Of a stretch of DNA of 64,000 bases, positions 46,185 through 56,833 are shown piece by piece; position 1 is the first letter of the stretch; each line of letters starts with the position of its first letter. Location of the stretch: positions 1,908,891-1,972,890 of the forward strand of contig JAKSZT010053837.1 in the NCBI GenBank assembly GCA_026826555.1, read 5' to 3'. The position numbers were made by a program, and so were the translations under genes. Source of the DNA: Tolypeutes matacus. Lineage: Eukaryota; Chordata; Mammalia; Cingulata; Chlamyphoridae. The notes under the pieces are model-generated. The model was given only the letters and a program-made list of their open reading frames with translations, searched no databases and was not told where the DNA came from.

Positions 46185-46590
46185 GTGATTTTAAAAATAA
46201 CTTTTATGCTTTTCTAATTATAAAAATGATATTAGAGTTCTTTATAGACAATATTTAAATACAGAAAAATATAAAGAAACAAAAATCACCCAAAGCCTAA
46301 TAACTCAAATATGGATAGTCACTGAGAACAGTTTGTTATATTTAGTATATTTTCTTTAAGCCTTTGCACACATGTAAACACACATCTATAAAAAATTGGG
46401 ATCATACGCAATATGGTTTCATATATAGCTTTTTCATTTAATATTAATATTATCCTAGTATTTCCCCATAGCATTAAAATTCTTTTATGTCATTCAGTAT
46501 GCCACAATGGACATACTGTACATTTTTACCTTTTTTTTTTTTTAGTCTCAGCAAATTTCCCTTTCCACAGTGTTGACATTTTTATTTATG
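46185..46590 (-). repeat. Old LINE fragment
   Basis: 'aaaaatcacccaaagcctaa', 'aaaattgggatcatacgcaa' and 'tttcatttaatattaatatt' fit a common old LINE segment on the minus strand. Confidence 0.5.
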
Positions 46591-46696
46591 TACCTTTTTT
46601 TTTTCAAACTGGAGCCAAGGATTGAACCTGGAACCTTCTGGGACCTTGTGTGTAGGAAGCTGGTACTCACCTGCTGAGCCACATCAGCTCCCCTGA
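46590..46696 (-). mobile_element. Old short DAS-type SINE, first of a tandem pair
   Basis: On minus: ggggagctgatgtggctcag, then a decayed B box ('caggttcaatccttggctcc') and an A run. It is diverged from the young copies. Confidence 0.8.
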
Positions 46697-46727
46697 GTTG
46701 GTTTGTTCATTTGTTTGCTTGCTGTTT

Positions 46728-46822
46728 GGTTTTTTTTTGTTTTTAGGAGGCACTGGGGATTGAACCTGGGACCTTCCATGTGGGAAGCAGGTGCTCAACC
46801 GCATGAGGCACATCTGTTCCCT
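46728..46822 (-). mobile_element. Old short DAS-type SINE, second of a tandem pair
   Basis: On minus: gggaacagatgtgcctcatg, B box 'caggttcaatccccagtgcc', A run. It has the same orientation as the copy 30 bp to the left. Confidence 0.82.
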
Positions 46823-47814
46823 ATATACCTTTCTTATAGGACTTCCTGCTTGGTATGAACCTACCAGTTACACATCTGGGTTTCTAAGAACCAAGGATAT
46901 TGCAAGGGAAGAGAAAAATCCACAGGTGACTTCAACATGAGAGAGTTCAGGGTAAGTTAGAAAGCAGAGAAATGAGCCATAATGTCCGGTTGTTTGCGAT
47001 TAAGGAGACTTCATCTCCAAGTGATTATATGCTGTGAAGAAAATGACAAGGAAAAAAAAGAGGAATGAGTCTGTTCATGTAGTTGAATCCAAATAAGGGG
47101 AACTTTGAGTCAGTAATGACTGACTGCTATGCAGGGATATTGGTTTTATTTTTTATTTTTATTTTATTGTATTGTCACATAATAACACAAAAGTTTCCAC
47201 TTTAACCATTTTTAAGTATACACTTCAGTGGTTTTAATTACATTCACAAGGTTGTGCTCCCATCATCACCACCCGTTACCAAGACCTTTTCATGACCCCA
47301 AACAGAAACTCTGTACCTATTAAGCAATACCTCCCCATACCCCACCCCTTCCTGGCCCTTGGTCACCTCTAATCTTTCTCTACATAAAGAATTGTATATT
47401 TTAGATATTTCGTATAAGTGGAATCACACAGTATTTGTCCTTTTGTGTCTAGCTTATTTCACTCAAAATGATGTATTCAAGGTTCGTATACACTGTCACA
47501 TGTATCAGACTTCATTTCTTTCTAAGGCTGATGGACACAGGTTATTTCCACCTTTTGGCTATTGTAAATAACACTACTGTGAACATTGGTGTATATGTAC
47601 CTGTTTGAGTCCCTGGTTTCATGTTTTTTGTGTTTATACCTAAGAGGGGAATTGGTGGGTCATGTGATCATTTTATGCTTAATTTTTTTTAAAGAATTGC
47701 CAAACTGTTTTCCACAGCAGCTGCGCCATTTTACATTCTCACCACCAATGTGCAAGGATTCCGATTTCTCTACATACTTTCTAACACTTGTTATTTTCCT
47801 TTCTTTTTATTAGA

Positions 47815-48070
47815 GAAGTAGGTATACAGAAACATCATGCAGAACCTAGAGTGTTCCCCTATAACCCCCTTACACACAGTTTTCTCTATTATTAACAATT
47901 TTCATTAGTGTGGCACCATTGTTACAATTGATAAGACAATATAATAATGATATTGATTGTAGTCCGTAGTATGTAGTCCACGCTGTTCATACATTAGAGA
48001 TCACTGTTTGTGTTGTATAGTTCTACGGTTTAAATTATTTTTTATTTTGGTAACATATATATAATCTAAA
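47815..48070 (-). repeat. Separate LINE-1 3'UTR piece nested in LINE-1
   Basis: 'agaacctagagtgttcccct' and 'tttagtgtggcaccattgtt'-like wording interrupts the ORF2 order between 'ttgttattttcctttctttt' and 'aattgtcatcttagtggatg'. It resembles 29491-29740. Confidence 0.55.
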
Positions 48071-48520
48071 TCCTTTACTTGTTTTTAAATAATTGTCATC
48101 TTAGTGGATGTGAAGTGATAGTTCATTGTGGTTTTGCTTTGCATTTCCTTAATGACTCATGATATTGAGCATCTTTTCATGTACTTATTGGCCATTCCTA
48201 TATCTTCTTTGTAGAAATATATATTCAAGTCCTTTACCCATTTTTAAATTGGGTTGTTTTTATTTTTTGTTGTGGAGGTTCAGCAGTTCATTATATATCC
48301 TGGATATCAAATGCTTATCAGATATATGATTTTCAACTATTTACTCCCATTCTGCAGGTTGTCTTTTCACTTTCTTGATAATGTCCTTTGATGCACAAAA
48401 GTCTTTTATTTTAATGAAGTCCGTTTAATCTATTATTTTCTTTTGTTGCTTGGGCTTTTGATGTAAAGTCTAAGAATCCATTGCCAAATCCAAGGTCATG
48501 AAGATTTTCTCCCATGTTTT

Positions 48521-48969
48521 TGTGTTAGTCTACTAAAGCTGCTGAAGGCAATAGACCAGAAATGGGTTAGCTTTTTAAAAGGGGGATTTATTAGCTTACA
48601 AGCTTACAGTTCTGAGGCCCTGAAAATATCCAAATAAAAGCATCATCAGGAGATGCTTTCTCCCAAAGACTGGTTGCTGGAGATGCTGGGTCCTCTGTCA
48701 CATGGCAAGGCACAGGCGGTGTCTGCTGGTCTTTCCCTTCTCTTCTGAACTGCATTGCTTTCTGCCTCTGGTTTTCATGGCTCTCTGTCTGTCTGAATTT
48801 CATTCTTTTATATAGGACTCCACTAAGAGGATAAAGACCTACCCTGGGCCATGCCTTAACTGAAGTAACATAATCAAAAGGCCCTACTTAAAATAAGTTT
48901 ACATCCACAGGAATGGATTAGCTTTAAGAACATACTTTTCCAGGGTCCATATAGCTTCAAACCATCACG
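48521..48969 (-). repeat. MaLR-like solo LTR inside LINE-1
   Basis: It interrupts the L1 text 'tcccatgtttt' / 'gttttcttctaagagtttta'. A 5 bp repeat gtttt lies at 48516-48520 and 48970-48974, as expected for ERVL-class LTRs. It is in the same family as 38195, 42676 and 51935. Confidence 0.85.
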
Positions 48970-49322
48970 GTTTTCTTCTAAGAGTTTTATGGTTTTAGCT
49001 CTTATGTTTAGGACCTTAATCCATTTTGAATCAATTTTTGGATACGGTGTAAAGTATGGGTTCATCTTCATTCTTTTGCATGTGGATATCGAGTCTCCCC
49101 AGCACCATTTTTTGAATTCATTATTCTTTCCCCATTGAATGTACTTGGCATCCTTGTTGAAAATCATTTGGCCACAGATGTGTGGGTGCTTCTGGACTCT
49201 CAATTCTATTCATTGGTCTGTATGTCTATCTTTGTGCTAGTATCATACTGTTTTGATTAATGTGGCTTTGTAGTAAGTTTCAAAATCTGGATTCATTCAT
49301 CTTTATGTGCAGTTCCACCTCT

Positions 49323-49690
49323 TAGGGAATCAGATGCGACTCAAGCAATTGAGATCTATATGGGAAGTCCCAGGTTCTGTTCCTGGTGCCTCCTGGAGAA
49401 GATCGAGCTGGCATGATGGGTAGGCATGGTGAGCTGACGCAACAAGATTATGCAACAAGGAGACACAAAGAGGAAAGACAATGAGAAACACAACAAAGCA
49501 GAGAGCTGAGGTGGCTCAAGAGATTGAGCCCCTCTCTCCCACATGGGAGGTCTCAGGTTCGGTTCCCAGTGACTCCTAAAGAGAAGACGAGCAGACACAG
49601 AGAACACACAGCGAATGGACATCGAGAGCAGACAGTGAGCGCAAACAATGAGGGGGGGAATAAAGAAAGCAAATAAATTTTTAAAAGAAA
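49323..49690 (+). mobile_element. DAS-type dimeric SINE
   Basis: Left head 'gggaatcagatgcgactcaa', linker 'gacgcaacaagattatgcaa', right head 'gaggtggctcaagagattga' with B box ggttcggttcccagtg, tail 'aaagaaagcaaataaat'. Confidence 0.9.
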
Positions 49691-50003
49691 ATAAAATCCT
49701 AGATATGGAATTACTAAAGGATTAACAAAAATTTTTTCTCAGGATCCCTTTATACTCTTAAAAATTATTGAAGACCCATAGAGATTTAGTTTATATGAGT
49801 TATATTAATCAATATTTACTATATTAGAAATTAAACATGAGAAATTAAAATATATTTATATTTTTCAAATATTATTTCAATAATTATTACATTTCAAAAA
49901 CAAAAGAAACCCATTACATTTTAACATAAATATCATATTGTTTATGAAAAATGACTGTTTTTCAAAACAAAAGAACACTTAGTGAGAAGAGTGACATTGC
50001 TTT

Positions 50004-50011
<8 letters not shown>

Positions 50012-50037
<26 letters not shown>

Positions 50038-50117
50038 GGGAGGTCCCAGGGATCGAACCTGGGTCCCTCCATATGGGAGACGGACGCCCAACCATTTGAG
50101 CCACATCTGTCCCCCTG
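50012..50117 (-). mobile_element. Short DAS-type SINE (single head plus A-tail)
   Basis: On minus: gggggacagatgtggctcaa, B box 'aggttcgatccctgggacct', then an A run of about 26. A short tgcttt repeat flanks it. Confidence 0.9.
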
Positions 50118-50274
50118 CTTTATATTTTTATAAATCTCTCTAATGTCTGGCTTAATAGAAGAATGCCATATTCTCATAGCTGCTTCTGTATTCCATTTGT
50201 AGTAATATGTTGTTTTGGTTGAACTATATGAAGAAAAGCCTATCCATAATCATGGAATGTCCTTCCATTATTTA
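50118..50274. other. No gene seen
   Basis: Short AT-rich stretch between a SINE and the next LINE-1. Confidence 0.4.
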
Positions 50275-50675
50275 GGTCTATTTTGATGTCAATCCTACCA
50301 AAGGCGATTTATGCATTCAATGCAATCCCAATAAAAATTCCAACAATCTTCTTTGCAGAAACGGAAAAGCCAATCATGAAATTTATATGGAAGGGTAAGG
50401 GGCCCAAGATAGCCAAAGTCATCTTGAAAAAGAAGAACAGAGTTGGGAGGATTCACATTTCCCAATCTTAAACCTTATCACAAAGTCACAGTAATCAAAA
50501 CAGCATGGTACTGGCACAAGGACAGACATATAAGACCAATGGAATCAAATTGAGAGCTCAGAAATCAACCCTCACATTTATGGCCAATTGATTTTGGACA
50601 AGGGAGCAAAGACCACTCACTTGGGAAAGAATAGTTTCTTTAACAAATGGTGCAGGGAAGACTGGATGTCCATTT

Positions 50676-50708
<33 letters not shown>

Positions 50709-50917
50709 AGGACCCTACTTCACACCTTATACAAAAATCAACTCAAAATGGATCAAAGACCTAAATATAAGAGGCAGAACTATCAAATTCCTAGAAGAAA
50801 ATATAGGAAAATATCTTCATGCCATGTGTTAGGCAATGGTTTCTTAGACTTTATACTCAAAGCACAAGCAAAAAAAATGAAAAATAGATAAATGAGACCT
50901 CATCAAAATTAAAAACC

Positions 50918-51262
50918 AGGAAGCAGATGTGGTTCAAGCAGTTGAGCACCCGCCTCCCACACGGGAGGTCCTGGGTTTGGTTTCTGGTGCCTCCTAAAGA
51001 AAACAAACAAACAGTGAGCAAATAATGACCAAGCAGACAATGAGCAGACAATGAGCAAAAACTGTTGAGCAGGGAGTGGATATGGCTTAAGCAGTTGAGC
51101 TCCCACTTCCCATATGGGAGGTCCCAGGTTTGGTTCCCAGTGCCTCCTAAAGAAAAAAACAAACAGACAACAAGTAAATACAATGAGCAGACAATGAGCA
51201 AAACAATGAGCAAGCAGATGAGGGAGCCAAAAAAGAAAACACACACACACAAAAAAAACTAT
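50918..51262 (+). mobile_element. DAS-type SINE dimer (two similar heads)
   Basis: Head 1 at about 50925 (gaagcagatgtggttcaagc) and head 2 at about 51069 (ggagtggatatggcttaagc) each carry 'ggtttggtt' B boxes and are followed by 'aatgagcagacaatgagca' linker repeats. An (AC)n patch lies at the end (51239-51250). The two units are almost identical, unlike the usual left/right heads. Confidence 0.83.
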
Positions 51263-51934
51263 TCTGCCTCAAAGGATTCTATCGTGAAAGTAAATCAACA
51301 ACCTGCACCATGAGAGAAAATATTTGGAAACTGCATATTCAATAAAGGTTTAATATCCAGAATATATATAGAAATCCTACCACTCAACAACAAAAAGACA
51401 AACAACCCAATTTAAAAATTGGCAAAAGACTTGAATAGACATCTCTCCAAAGAAGATATACAAATGGCCAGAAAGCATATGAGAAGATGCTCAACATCAT
51501 CAGCCATCAGGGAAGTGCAAATCAAAACCACAATGAGATACCATTTCATACCCATTAGAATTGCTGCTACTAAAAAGTGGAAAATTAAAAGTATTAGAGA
51601 GGATGCTGAGAAATAGGAACACACATTCACTGCTGGTGGCTACATAAAATGGTATAGCCACTGTGGAAACAGTTTGGCCATTCCTCAGAAAGTTAAGTAT
51701 AGAATTACCATGTGATCCGTCAATCCCACTGCTAGGTATATACCCAAAGAATTGAAAGCAGGGCCTCAAACAGATATTTGCACAACACTATTCATAGCAG
51801 CATTATTTACAATTGCCAAAAGATGGAAGCAACCCAAGTGGATAAACAAAGTATGTTATATACATTCAATGAAATATTATTCCTCTATAAAAAGGATTGA
51901 AGTCCTGATACCTGCAAAAATATGGATGAACCTT

Positions 51935-52385
51935 TGTTTTAGTTTCCTAGGCTGCTCAAGCAAATACTATGAAATGGGCTGGTTTAAACAATGGGAATTT
52001 ATTCGCTCATGGTTTTGAGGACAGGAAAATGTCCAAATCAAGCCATCCTCAAGACAATACTTTCTCCCCGAAGACTATGGCATTCCGGGGCTGGCTGCTG
52101 TGCTCTTTGGTTCCTCTGTCACATAGCAAGGCACATGGCAGCATCTCCTGGTCTCTTCCTTCTCTTTCTAGTTCTGTCTCAGCTTCTTGCTTCCGGTGAC
52201 TCTCTCTCTCTCTTTGTCTGAATTTCATTCTCTTGTAAATGAGACACATCATGATTGAGGTGAGCTATACCTTAACTAAAGTAACGTCATCAAAAGGTCC
52301 TACTTACAATGGTTTTACACCTACCAGAATGAATTAAATTTAAGAACATGCTTTTCTGGGGTACATACAACTTAAAAGCACCACC
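51935..52385 (-). repeat. MaLR-like solo LTR inside LINE-1
   Basis: It splits the L1 text 'atggatgaacctt' / 'cttgaagccatcgtg', with acctt and atctt as an imperfect 5 bp TSD. On minus it ends 'cctaggaaactaaaaca'. (CT)n patch at 52198-52216. Confidence 0.83.
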
Positions 52386-52558
52386 ATCTTGAAGCCATCG
52401 TGTTGAGTGAAATAAGCCAGTCACAAAAGGACAAATATTGTATGACCTCACTGATATGAAATAATTAGAATAAGAAAACTCATAGAATCAGAATCTAGAA
52501 TATAGGTTACCAGGGGATGGGGTTGGGATATGGAATGGGAAGTTAAGACTTAAAACTT

Positions 52559-52740
52559 GGGAAGCGGCTGTGGCTCAATCAGTGGGGCTCCCGTTTACCA
52601 TATGGGAGGCCCCGGGTTCGGTTCCCAGGGCCTCCTGGTGAAGGCAGGCCTGCCCGCACGGCGTGGTTGGCTGGCCCAGCGAGCACAAGCAGCAGGGGGG
52701 GGATAAATGAATAAATAAATAAAATCTTTAAAAAAAAAAA
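52559..52740 (+). mobile_element. DAS-type monomeric SINE
   Basis: Head gggaagcggctgtggctcaa. Exact 14 bp TSD aagacttaaaactt at 52545-52558 and 52741-52754. Confidence 0.96.
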
Positions 52741-53050
52741 AAGACTTAAAACTTATACAGTGTTCTTATTTGAAATGATGGAAATGTTTGGTAATGGATA
52801 GTGGTGATGGTAGCACAATATTGCGAACATAATTAACAGCACTGAAATATGTATCTGAATGTGGTTAAAAGGAGAAATGTTGGGTTGTATATATGGTAAC
52901 AGAATAGAAAACGTTGAGCGAAGCAAGCCAGACACAAAAGGAGAAATACTGTATGAATGCGTTACTATGAACCAAATGTATTGTATAACATATTGTTTGA
53001 TTTAAAAAAATTTTTGTATGTATCCAGTACATTTAATTGAGAAATATATG

Positions 53051-53146
53051 GGGGCAGATGTGGCTCAAATGGTTGGGTGTCCGTCTCCCATATGGAGGGA
53101 CCTGGGTTCGATCCCCAGGACCTCCCGGTGGGGGGAAAAAATAAAA
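53051..53146 (+). mobile_element. Short DAS-type SINE (single head)
   Basis: It reads gggggcagatgtggctcaaa, 'gggttcgatccccaggacct', then an A-rich tail. gagaaatatat and gagaaatgtat flank it with one mismatch. Confidence 0.9.
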
Positions 53147-53254
53147 GAGAAATGTATACATTTATTCATCTGTGTTTACTTTTTAGTTTTTAAATTGTTT
53201 ATATTTTCAATTATTTAATGTACAAAATAAAGTGAAAAAAAAAAAATCCATGGA

Positions 53255-53520
53255 GGAAGTGGATGTGGCTCAAGTGGTTGGCTTACCATTTACCATATGG
53301 AAGGCCCCAGTTCGATTTCCGGGGCCTCCTGGTGAAGGTAAGCCGGCCCATGCGGCAGTGAGCTGACGGCCTGCGCGGCACGGTGAGCTGGCGCAGCAAG
53401 ATGACGCAACAAAGAGAGACAAGCAGACACAGAAAAATGCACAGCAAATGGACACAGTGAGCACAAGCAGCAAGGGGGCAGGGGGCGGATAAATAAATAA
53501 AATCTAAAAAAAAAAAAAAA
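53255..53520 (+). mobile_element. DAS-type SINE, longer monomer subtype
   Basis: Head ggaagtggatgtggctcaag, body 'gcgcagcaagatgacgcaac', 'acagcaaatggacacagtga', (ATAA) and A tail. Exact TSD atccatgga at 53246-53254 and 53521-53529. Confidence 0.95.
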
Positions 53521-53725
53521 ATCCATGGACTTATACTACACCGTGAACCCTAAGTCAAACCATGGACTAAAGTTAATAGTACAATTATAAAAGTTTGCTT
53601 TCATCAATGTACAAATGTTCCACACCAATGCAATGTGTAATAATAGTGCGGTATATGGGAATCCTGTATTTTATGTGTGATTGTTCTATAAACCCACAGA
53701 AAAAAATAATCCAGTCTCACAAAGA

Positions 53726-54639
53726 TATATATTTGAGAAAGGGAAGATATCTTTCTTGGATATGAAACCCATACTCCACCAGCGTAGCTTCTTATGGTTA
53801 GCTGCAATGTGAAATCTGAAACCATTACCAATGGATTTTTATACTCTCATTAAAATCCATTGGTCTTTTTTTTTTTTTTTTGAATTTTGAGTGGATCATT
53901 TATACAGTGATCATGCATTGATCATTTGGAAAATATTGGTTCATTGAGTTACGCAGATTTTCCAAGAGTTGACACATTTCTATATAATTTCACTACCAAT
54001 TTCATCAGAAAAATATTTAAGTATTGTGAGGCAACCAGACTCACAATAGCAGATACAAATTTTCCAAAGCTCTAAGTTTGAATAATCACAGTTTGGTCAG
54101 AATAACCATAGTTTGTCTGTCATTCATTCTTTTGCGTAAAAAATTGTGCTCCAAGAAAAAAGCACCTAGATCAGCTCACAACTCAGTCTAACAAACACTT
54201 TTCCTTGAAACAATATCATTGCACTTTGGTAAACAGCAGATGTGCTTTTTGCCTATTTTCCTTTTCAATATACAAAATATTAAAGAGACATCTACTCAAA
54301 AGTTGACCTTTAATAAAATTAATGATTTTTACTGCTTCATCAAAAACTTTAAAACATTTTTAAGTGTATAGTGCAGAGAATATAACTATTACCTTGATTT
54401 GTGCTAAGAACCAGCAGTTTTATCCACCAGTGCTTCAACCCCTTCAGTGCAAATGTCAGCACAGTGAAAAGGCAAATAACACCTTAGTAAAATCTCAAGG
54501 ATGCCTGGAGGTCACAGACCACATTGAAGACTGCTGATTTAAAGGTTCTGAATCCTTAATTGCTTTCCAAAAAGCAGTGTCAGGATTAAGCGTTATTTTA
54601 AAATTTGTTTGATAATTTAAAAGAGAAATAACATTGTAA
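53726..54639. other. No gene seen
   Basis: AT-rich sequence with a T run (53865-53881). No exon or assigned repeat. Some hAT/LINE wording is possible near 54480-54540. Confidence 0.4.
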
Positions 54640-54976
54640 CATTACTATGCATTTCTTTAAATACTAATGATCTTAACTGCTTCAGATCTTCTCTTAAATG
54701 TCATTTTTTTCAGCAAGAACTTCCCTCACTCCCTATTTAAAATTGCAACTCTAAATAGTTACTAACTCCCTTCCTTGCTTAATTTTTGTCCATAGCACTT
54801 ATCACCATCAAAAGTACTATATATTTAGGTAATTTATTGCCTTTATTCCCCCACCATAATGTAAGCTCTATTAGGGAAGGGATTTTCATCTGTTTTTGTT
54901 CACTGCTGAATGTCTAAGAGCCTAGAACATTGCCTAGCACATACATAATAGGTGCTCAGTAAATGTTTGTTGCTTG
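54640..54976 (+). repeat. LINE-2 3' end
   Basis: 'atgtaagctctattagggaa', 'ttttgttcactgctgaatgt' and 'gcacatacataataggtgct' are textbook L2 3' wording. Confidence 0.9.
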
Positions 54977-54979
54977 TTT

Positions 54980-55077
54980 TTTGTTTTGTTTTGTTTTTTT
55001 AGTAGGTACCAGGGATTGAACTCAGGACCTCATGCACGGGAAGCAAGGGCTCTACCATTGAGCTGTATCTGCTCCCA
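54980..55077 (-). mobile_element. Old short DAS-type SINE, first of a tandem pair
   Basis: On minus: gggagcagatacagctcaat, 'gagttcaatccctggtacct', A-rich. Same arrangement as the pair at 46590-46822. Confidence 0.82.
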
Positions 55078-55087
55078 AATAAGAGTT

Positions 55088-55185
55088 GTTTTTTTTCTGT
55101 TTTTTTAGGAGGTACCAGGGATCAAACCTGGGACCTCATACATGGGAAGCAGGCACTCAACCACCTGAGCTACATCCATTCCCCT
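55088..55185 (-). mobile_element. Old short DAS-type SINE, second of a tandem pair
   Basis: On minus: ggggaatggatgtagctcag, 'caggtttgatccctggtacc', A-rich. It lies 10 bp from the previous copy. Confidence 0.82.
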
Positions 55186-55394
55186 AATTACTTATTTATT
55201 TATTAATTTATCTTCTATGAATTGTCTCTTCATGTCACTTGCTCATTTTTCTTTTGAAGTTTTAATGTCTTTCTATTTGATTCATATGTGATCTTTCTAT
55301 ACTACATGTTTTAAAATATTGTAACTCAGAATTTTTATGGCCTTCCTGGTTGTTGCCCTTAAGCAAATATGCATTTGAATCTCTGAATGGGGAC

Positions 55395-55845
55395 ACTGTA
55401 ATGATGCAGTTGAAAGAATACGGTCTGGGAAGCGGCTGTGGCTCAATCAGTAGGGCTCCCGTTTACCATATGGGAAGCCCCGGGTTCGGTTCCTGGGGCC
55501 TCCTGGTGAGGGCAGGCCCGCCCGCACGGCGTGGTTAGCTGACCCAGCGAGCACAAGCAGCAAGGGGGGGATAAATGAATAAATAAATAAAATCTTAAAA
55601 AAAAAAAAAAAAAGAAAAGAAAGAATACGGTCTTTGGTGTCAGATCTTGGTTTTTATCCCAGTTTTGCCATTTACTAGCTGTATGACATTAGACAAGTTA
55701 TTCAACCTCTCTAAGTCTGATTTTTCTTCCATAAAATAGTAATAATAACACCTATCTTTCAGTTCTGCTGCAAAGTTTGAAGAAATACAGGTAAAGTCTC
55801 TAGCACGGTGCCTGGAGACATAGTAGGTCTTCAATAAATGACAAA
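55395..55845 (+). repeat. MIR SINE split by a DAS-type SINE
   Basis: The start 'gatgcagttgaaagaatacg' is left of the SINE. The rest (55634-55845) reads 'tttgccatttactagctgta', 'caacctctctaagtctgatt', 'cacggtgcctggagacatag' and 'cttcaataaatg', the full MIR order. Confidence 0.88.
55427..55619 (+). mobile_element. DAS-type monomeric SINE inside MIR
   Basis: Head gggaagcggctgtggctcaa. Exact 14 bp TSD aaagaatacggtct at 55413-55426 and 55620-55633. Confidence 0.97.
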
Positions 55846-55849
55846 ATGG

Positions 55850-56083
55850 GAAGCAGATGTGGCTCAAGTGGTTGGGCTTCCATTTACCATATGGGAGGCC
55901 CCGGGTTCGGTTCCTGGGGCCTCCTGGTGAGGGCAAGCCTGCCTGCGCGGCGCAGTGAGCTGGCACAACAAGATGACCCAACAAAGGGAGACAAGCAGAC
56001 ACAGAAAAATGCACAGCAAATGGGCACAACGAGCACAAGCAGCAAGGGAGGGATAAATAAATAAATTAAAATCTTTATAAATA
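55850..56083 (+). mobile_element. DAS-type SINE, longer monomer subtype
   Basis: Head gggaagcagatgtggctcaa, body 'tggcacaacaagatgaccca', tail of (AAAT)n. aaatgacaaaatgg before and aaatgataaaatgg after it form a TSD with one mismatch. Confidence 0.93.
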
Positions 56084-56216
56084 AATAAATAAATGATAAA
56101 ATGGTTCAGAGTCTTTCTGGATGAGGTCTTGAGTTTGGTCCAGGTTGGCTGATACCAACCATGGGTGAGTCTTATAAAGGACTAACAGGAAGATGTATTT
56201 TTAGGAAAGTGAGAGC

Positions 56217-56517
56217 TGCATTCGCTTTGATAGCACGTATACTAAAATTAAAAGTCTACTTGTAGGGAAGCGGCTGTGGCTCAATCAGTAGGGCTCCCGT
56301 TTACCATATGGGAGGCCCCGGGTTTGGTTCCCAAGGCCTCCTGGTGAAGGCAAGCCCACCCGCACGGCGTGGTTAGCTGACCCAGCGAGCACAAGCAGCA
56401 AGGGGGGTATAAATGAATAAATAAATAAAATCTTAAAAAAAAAAAAAAAAAAAAAAAGTCTACTTGTATGGCCTCTGTACGTGGATGGCCCAAATTTGGG
56501 ATGTGTTTCAAACATAT
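56217..56517 (+). pseudogene. U6 snRNA pseudogene interrupted by a SINE
   Basis: Left part 56217-56264: 'ttcgctttgatagcacgtat' and 'actaaaatt' match the U6 5' end. Right part from about 56465: 'gtatggcctctgtacgtgga', 'caaatttgggatgtgtttca' and 'acatat' match the U6 3' half. About ten bases in the middle are missing. U6 pairs with U2 and the 5' splice site in the spliceosome. This copy is too diverged, and is split by a SINE, so it is not functional. Confidence 0.8.
56265..56453 (+). mobile_element. DAS-type monomeric SINE inside the U6 pseudogene
   Basis: Head gggaagcggctgtggctcaa, (ATAA)n, A run. Exact TSD aaaagtctacttgta at 56250-56264 and from about 56454 to 56467. Confidence 0.96.
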
Positions 56518-56616
56518 GGATGGGAAGGATAATGGTTATCTCTGAGGAGTGAGGGAGGAAGGAGGAAGATAGGATGGAGACTTTACCTCTATCTTAAAGT
56601 TGTATTTTTTAAAATC
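56518..56616 (+). repeat. LINE-like 3' sequence joined to U6
   Basis: 'aatggttatctctgaggagt' and 'cttaaagttgtatttttt' directly after the U6 3' end resemble an old LINE 3' end. The junction suggests a U6-LINE chimera made by template switching. Confidence 0.4.
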
Positions 56617-56630
56617 CAAAGTACATTAGA

Positions 56631-56819
56631 GGGAAGCGGCTGTGGCTCAATCAGTGGGGCTCCCGCTTACCATATGGGAGGCCCCGGGTTCGGTTCCCGG
56701 GGCCTCCTGGTGAAGGCAAGCCCACCCGCATGGCGTGGTTAGCTGACCCAGTGAGCACAAGCAGCAAGGGGGGGATAAATGAATAAATAAATAAAATCTT
56801 TAAAAAAACAAAACAAAAA
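56631..56819 (+). mobile_element. DAS-type monomeric SINE
   Basis: Head gggaagcggctgtggctcaa. Exact 14 bp TSD caaagtacattaga at 56617-56630 and 56820-56833. Confidence 0.97.
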
Positions 56820-56833
56820 CAAAGTACATTAGA

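Larger units (their letters stand above)
47140..49740 (-). repeat. Large LINE-1 fragment (ORF2 and 3' side)
   Basis: On plus it shows antisense L1 ORF2 wording: 'tccacagcagctgcgccatt', 'cttttcatgtacttattggc', 'aatttattatcaaatgcttatcag'-like text, 'tttgatgcacaaaagtcttt', 'caaggtcatgaagattttct' and 'tttaggaccttaatccattt'. All frames are broken. Inserted elements: an L1 tail piece (47815-48070), an LTR (48521-48969) and a SINE (49323-49690). Confidence 0.88.
50275..53725 (+). repeat. Large LINE-1 fragment (ORF2 C-terminal end and 3'UTR)
   Basis: 'gcattcaatgcaatcccaat' (IPMKI-type ORF2 end), 'tggtactggcacaaggacag', 'ccaattgattttggacaagg', 'actcaaaatggatcaaagac' and 'gaacctttg'/'gaagccatcgtgttgagtg' run in ORF2 order. 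The 3'UTR continues to about 53725. An A run (50680-50706) breaks the frame. Five later elements lie inside it: SINEs at 50918, 52559, 53060 and 53255, and an LTR at 51935. Confidence 0.9.
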
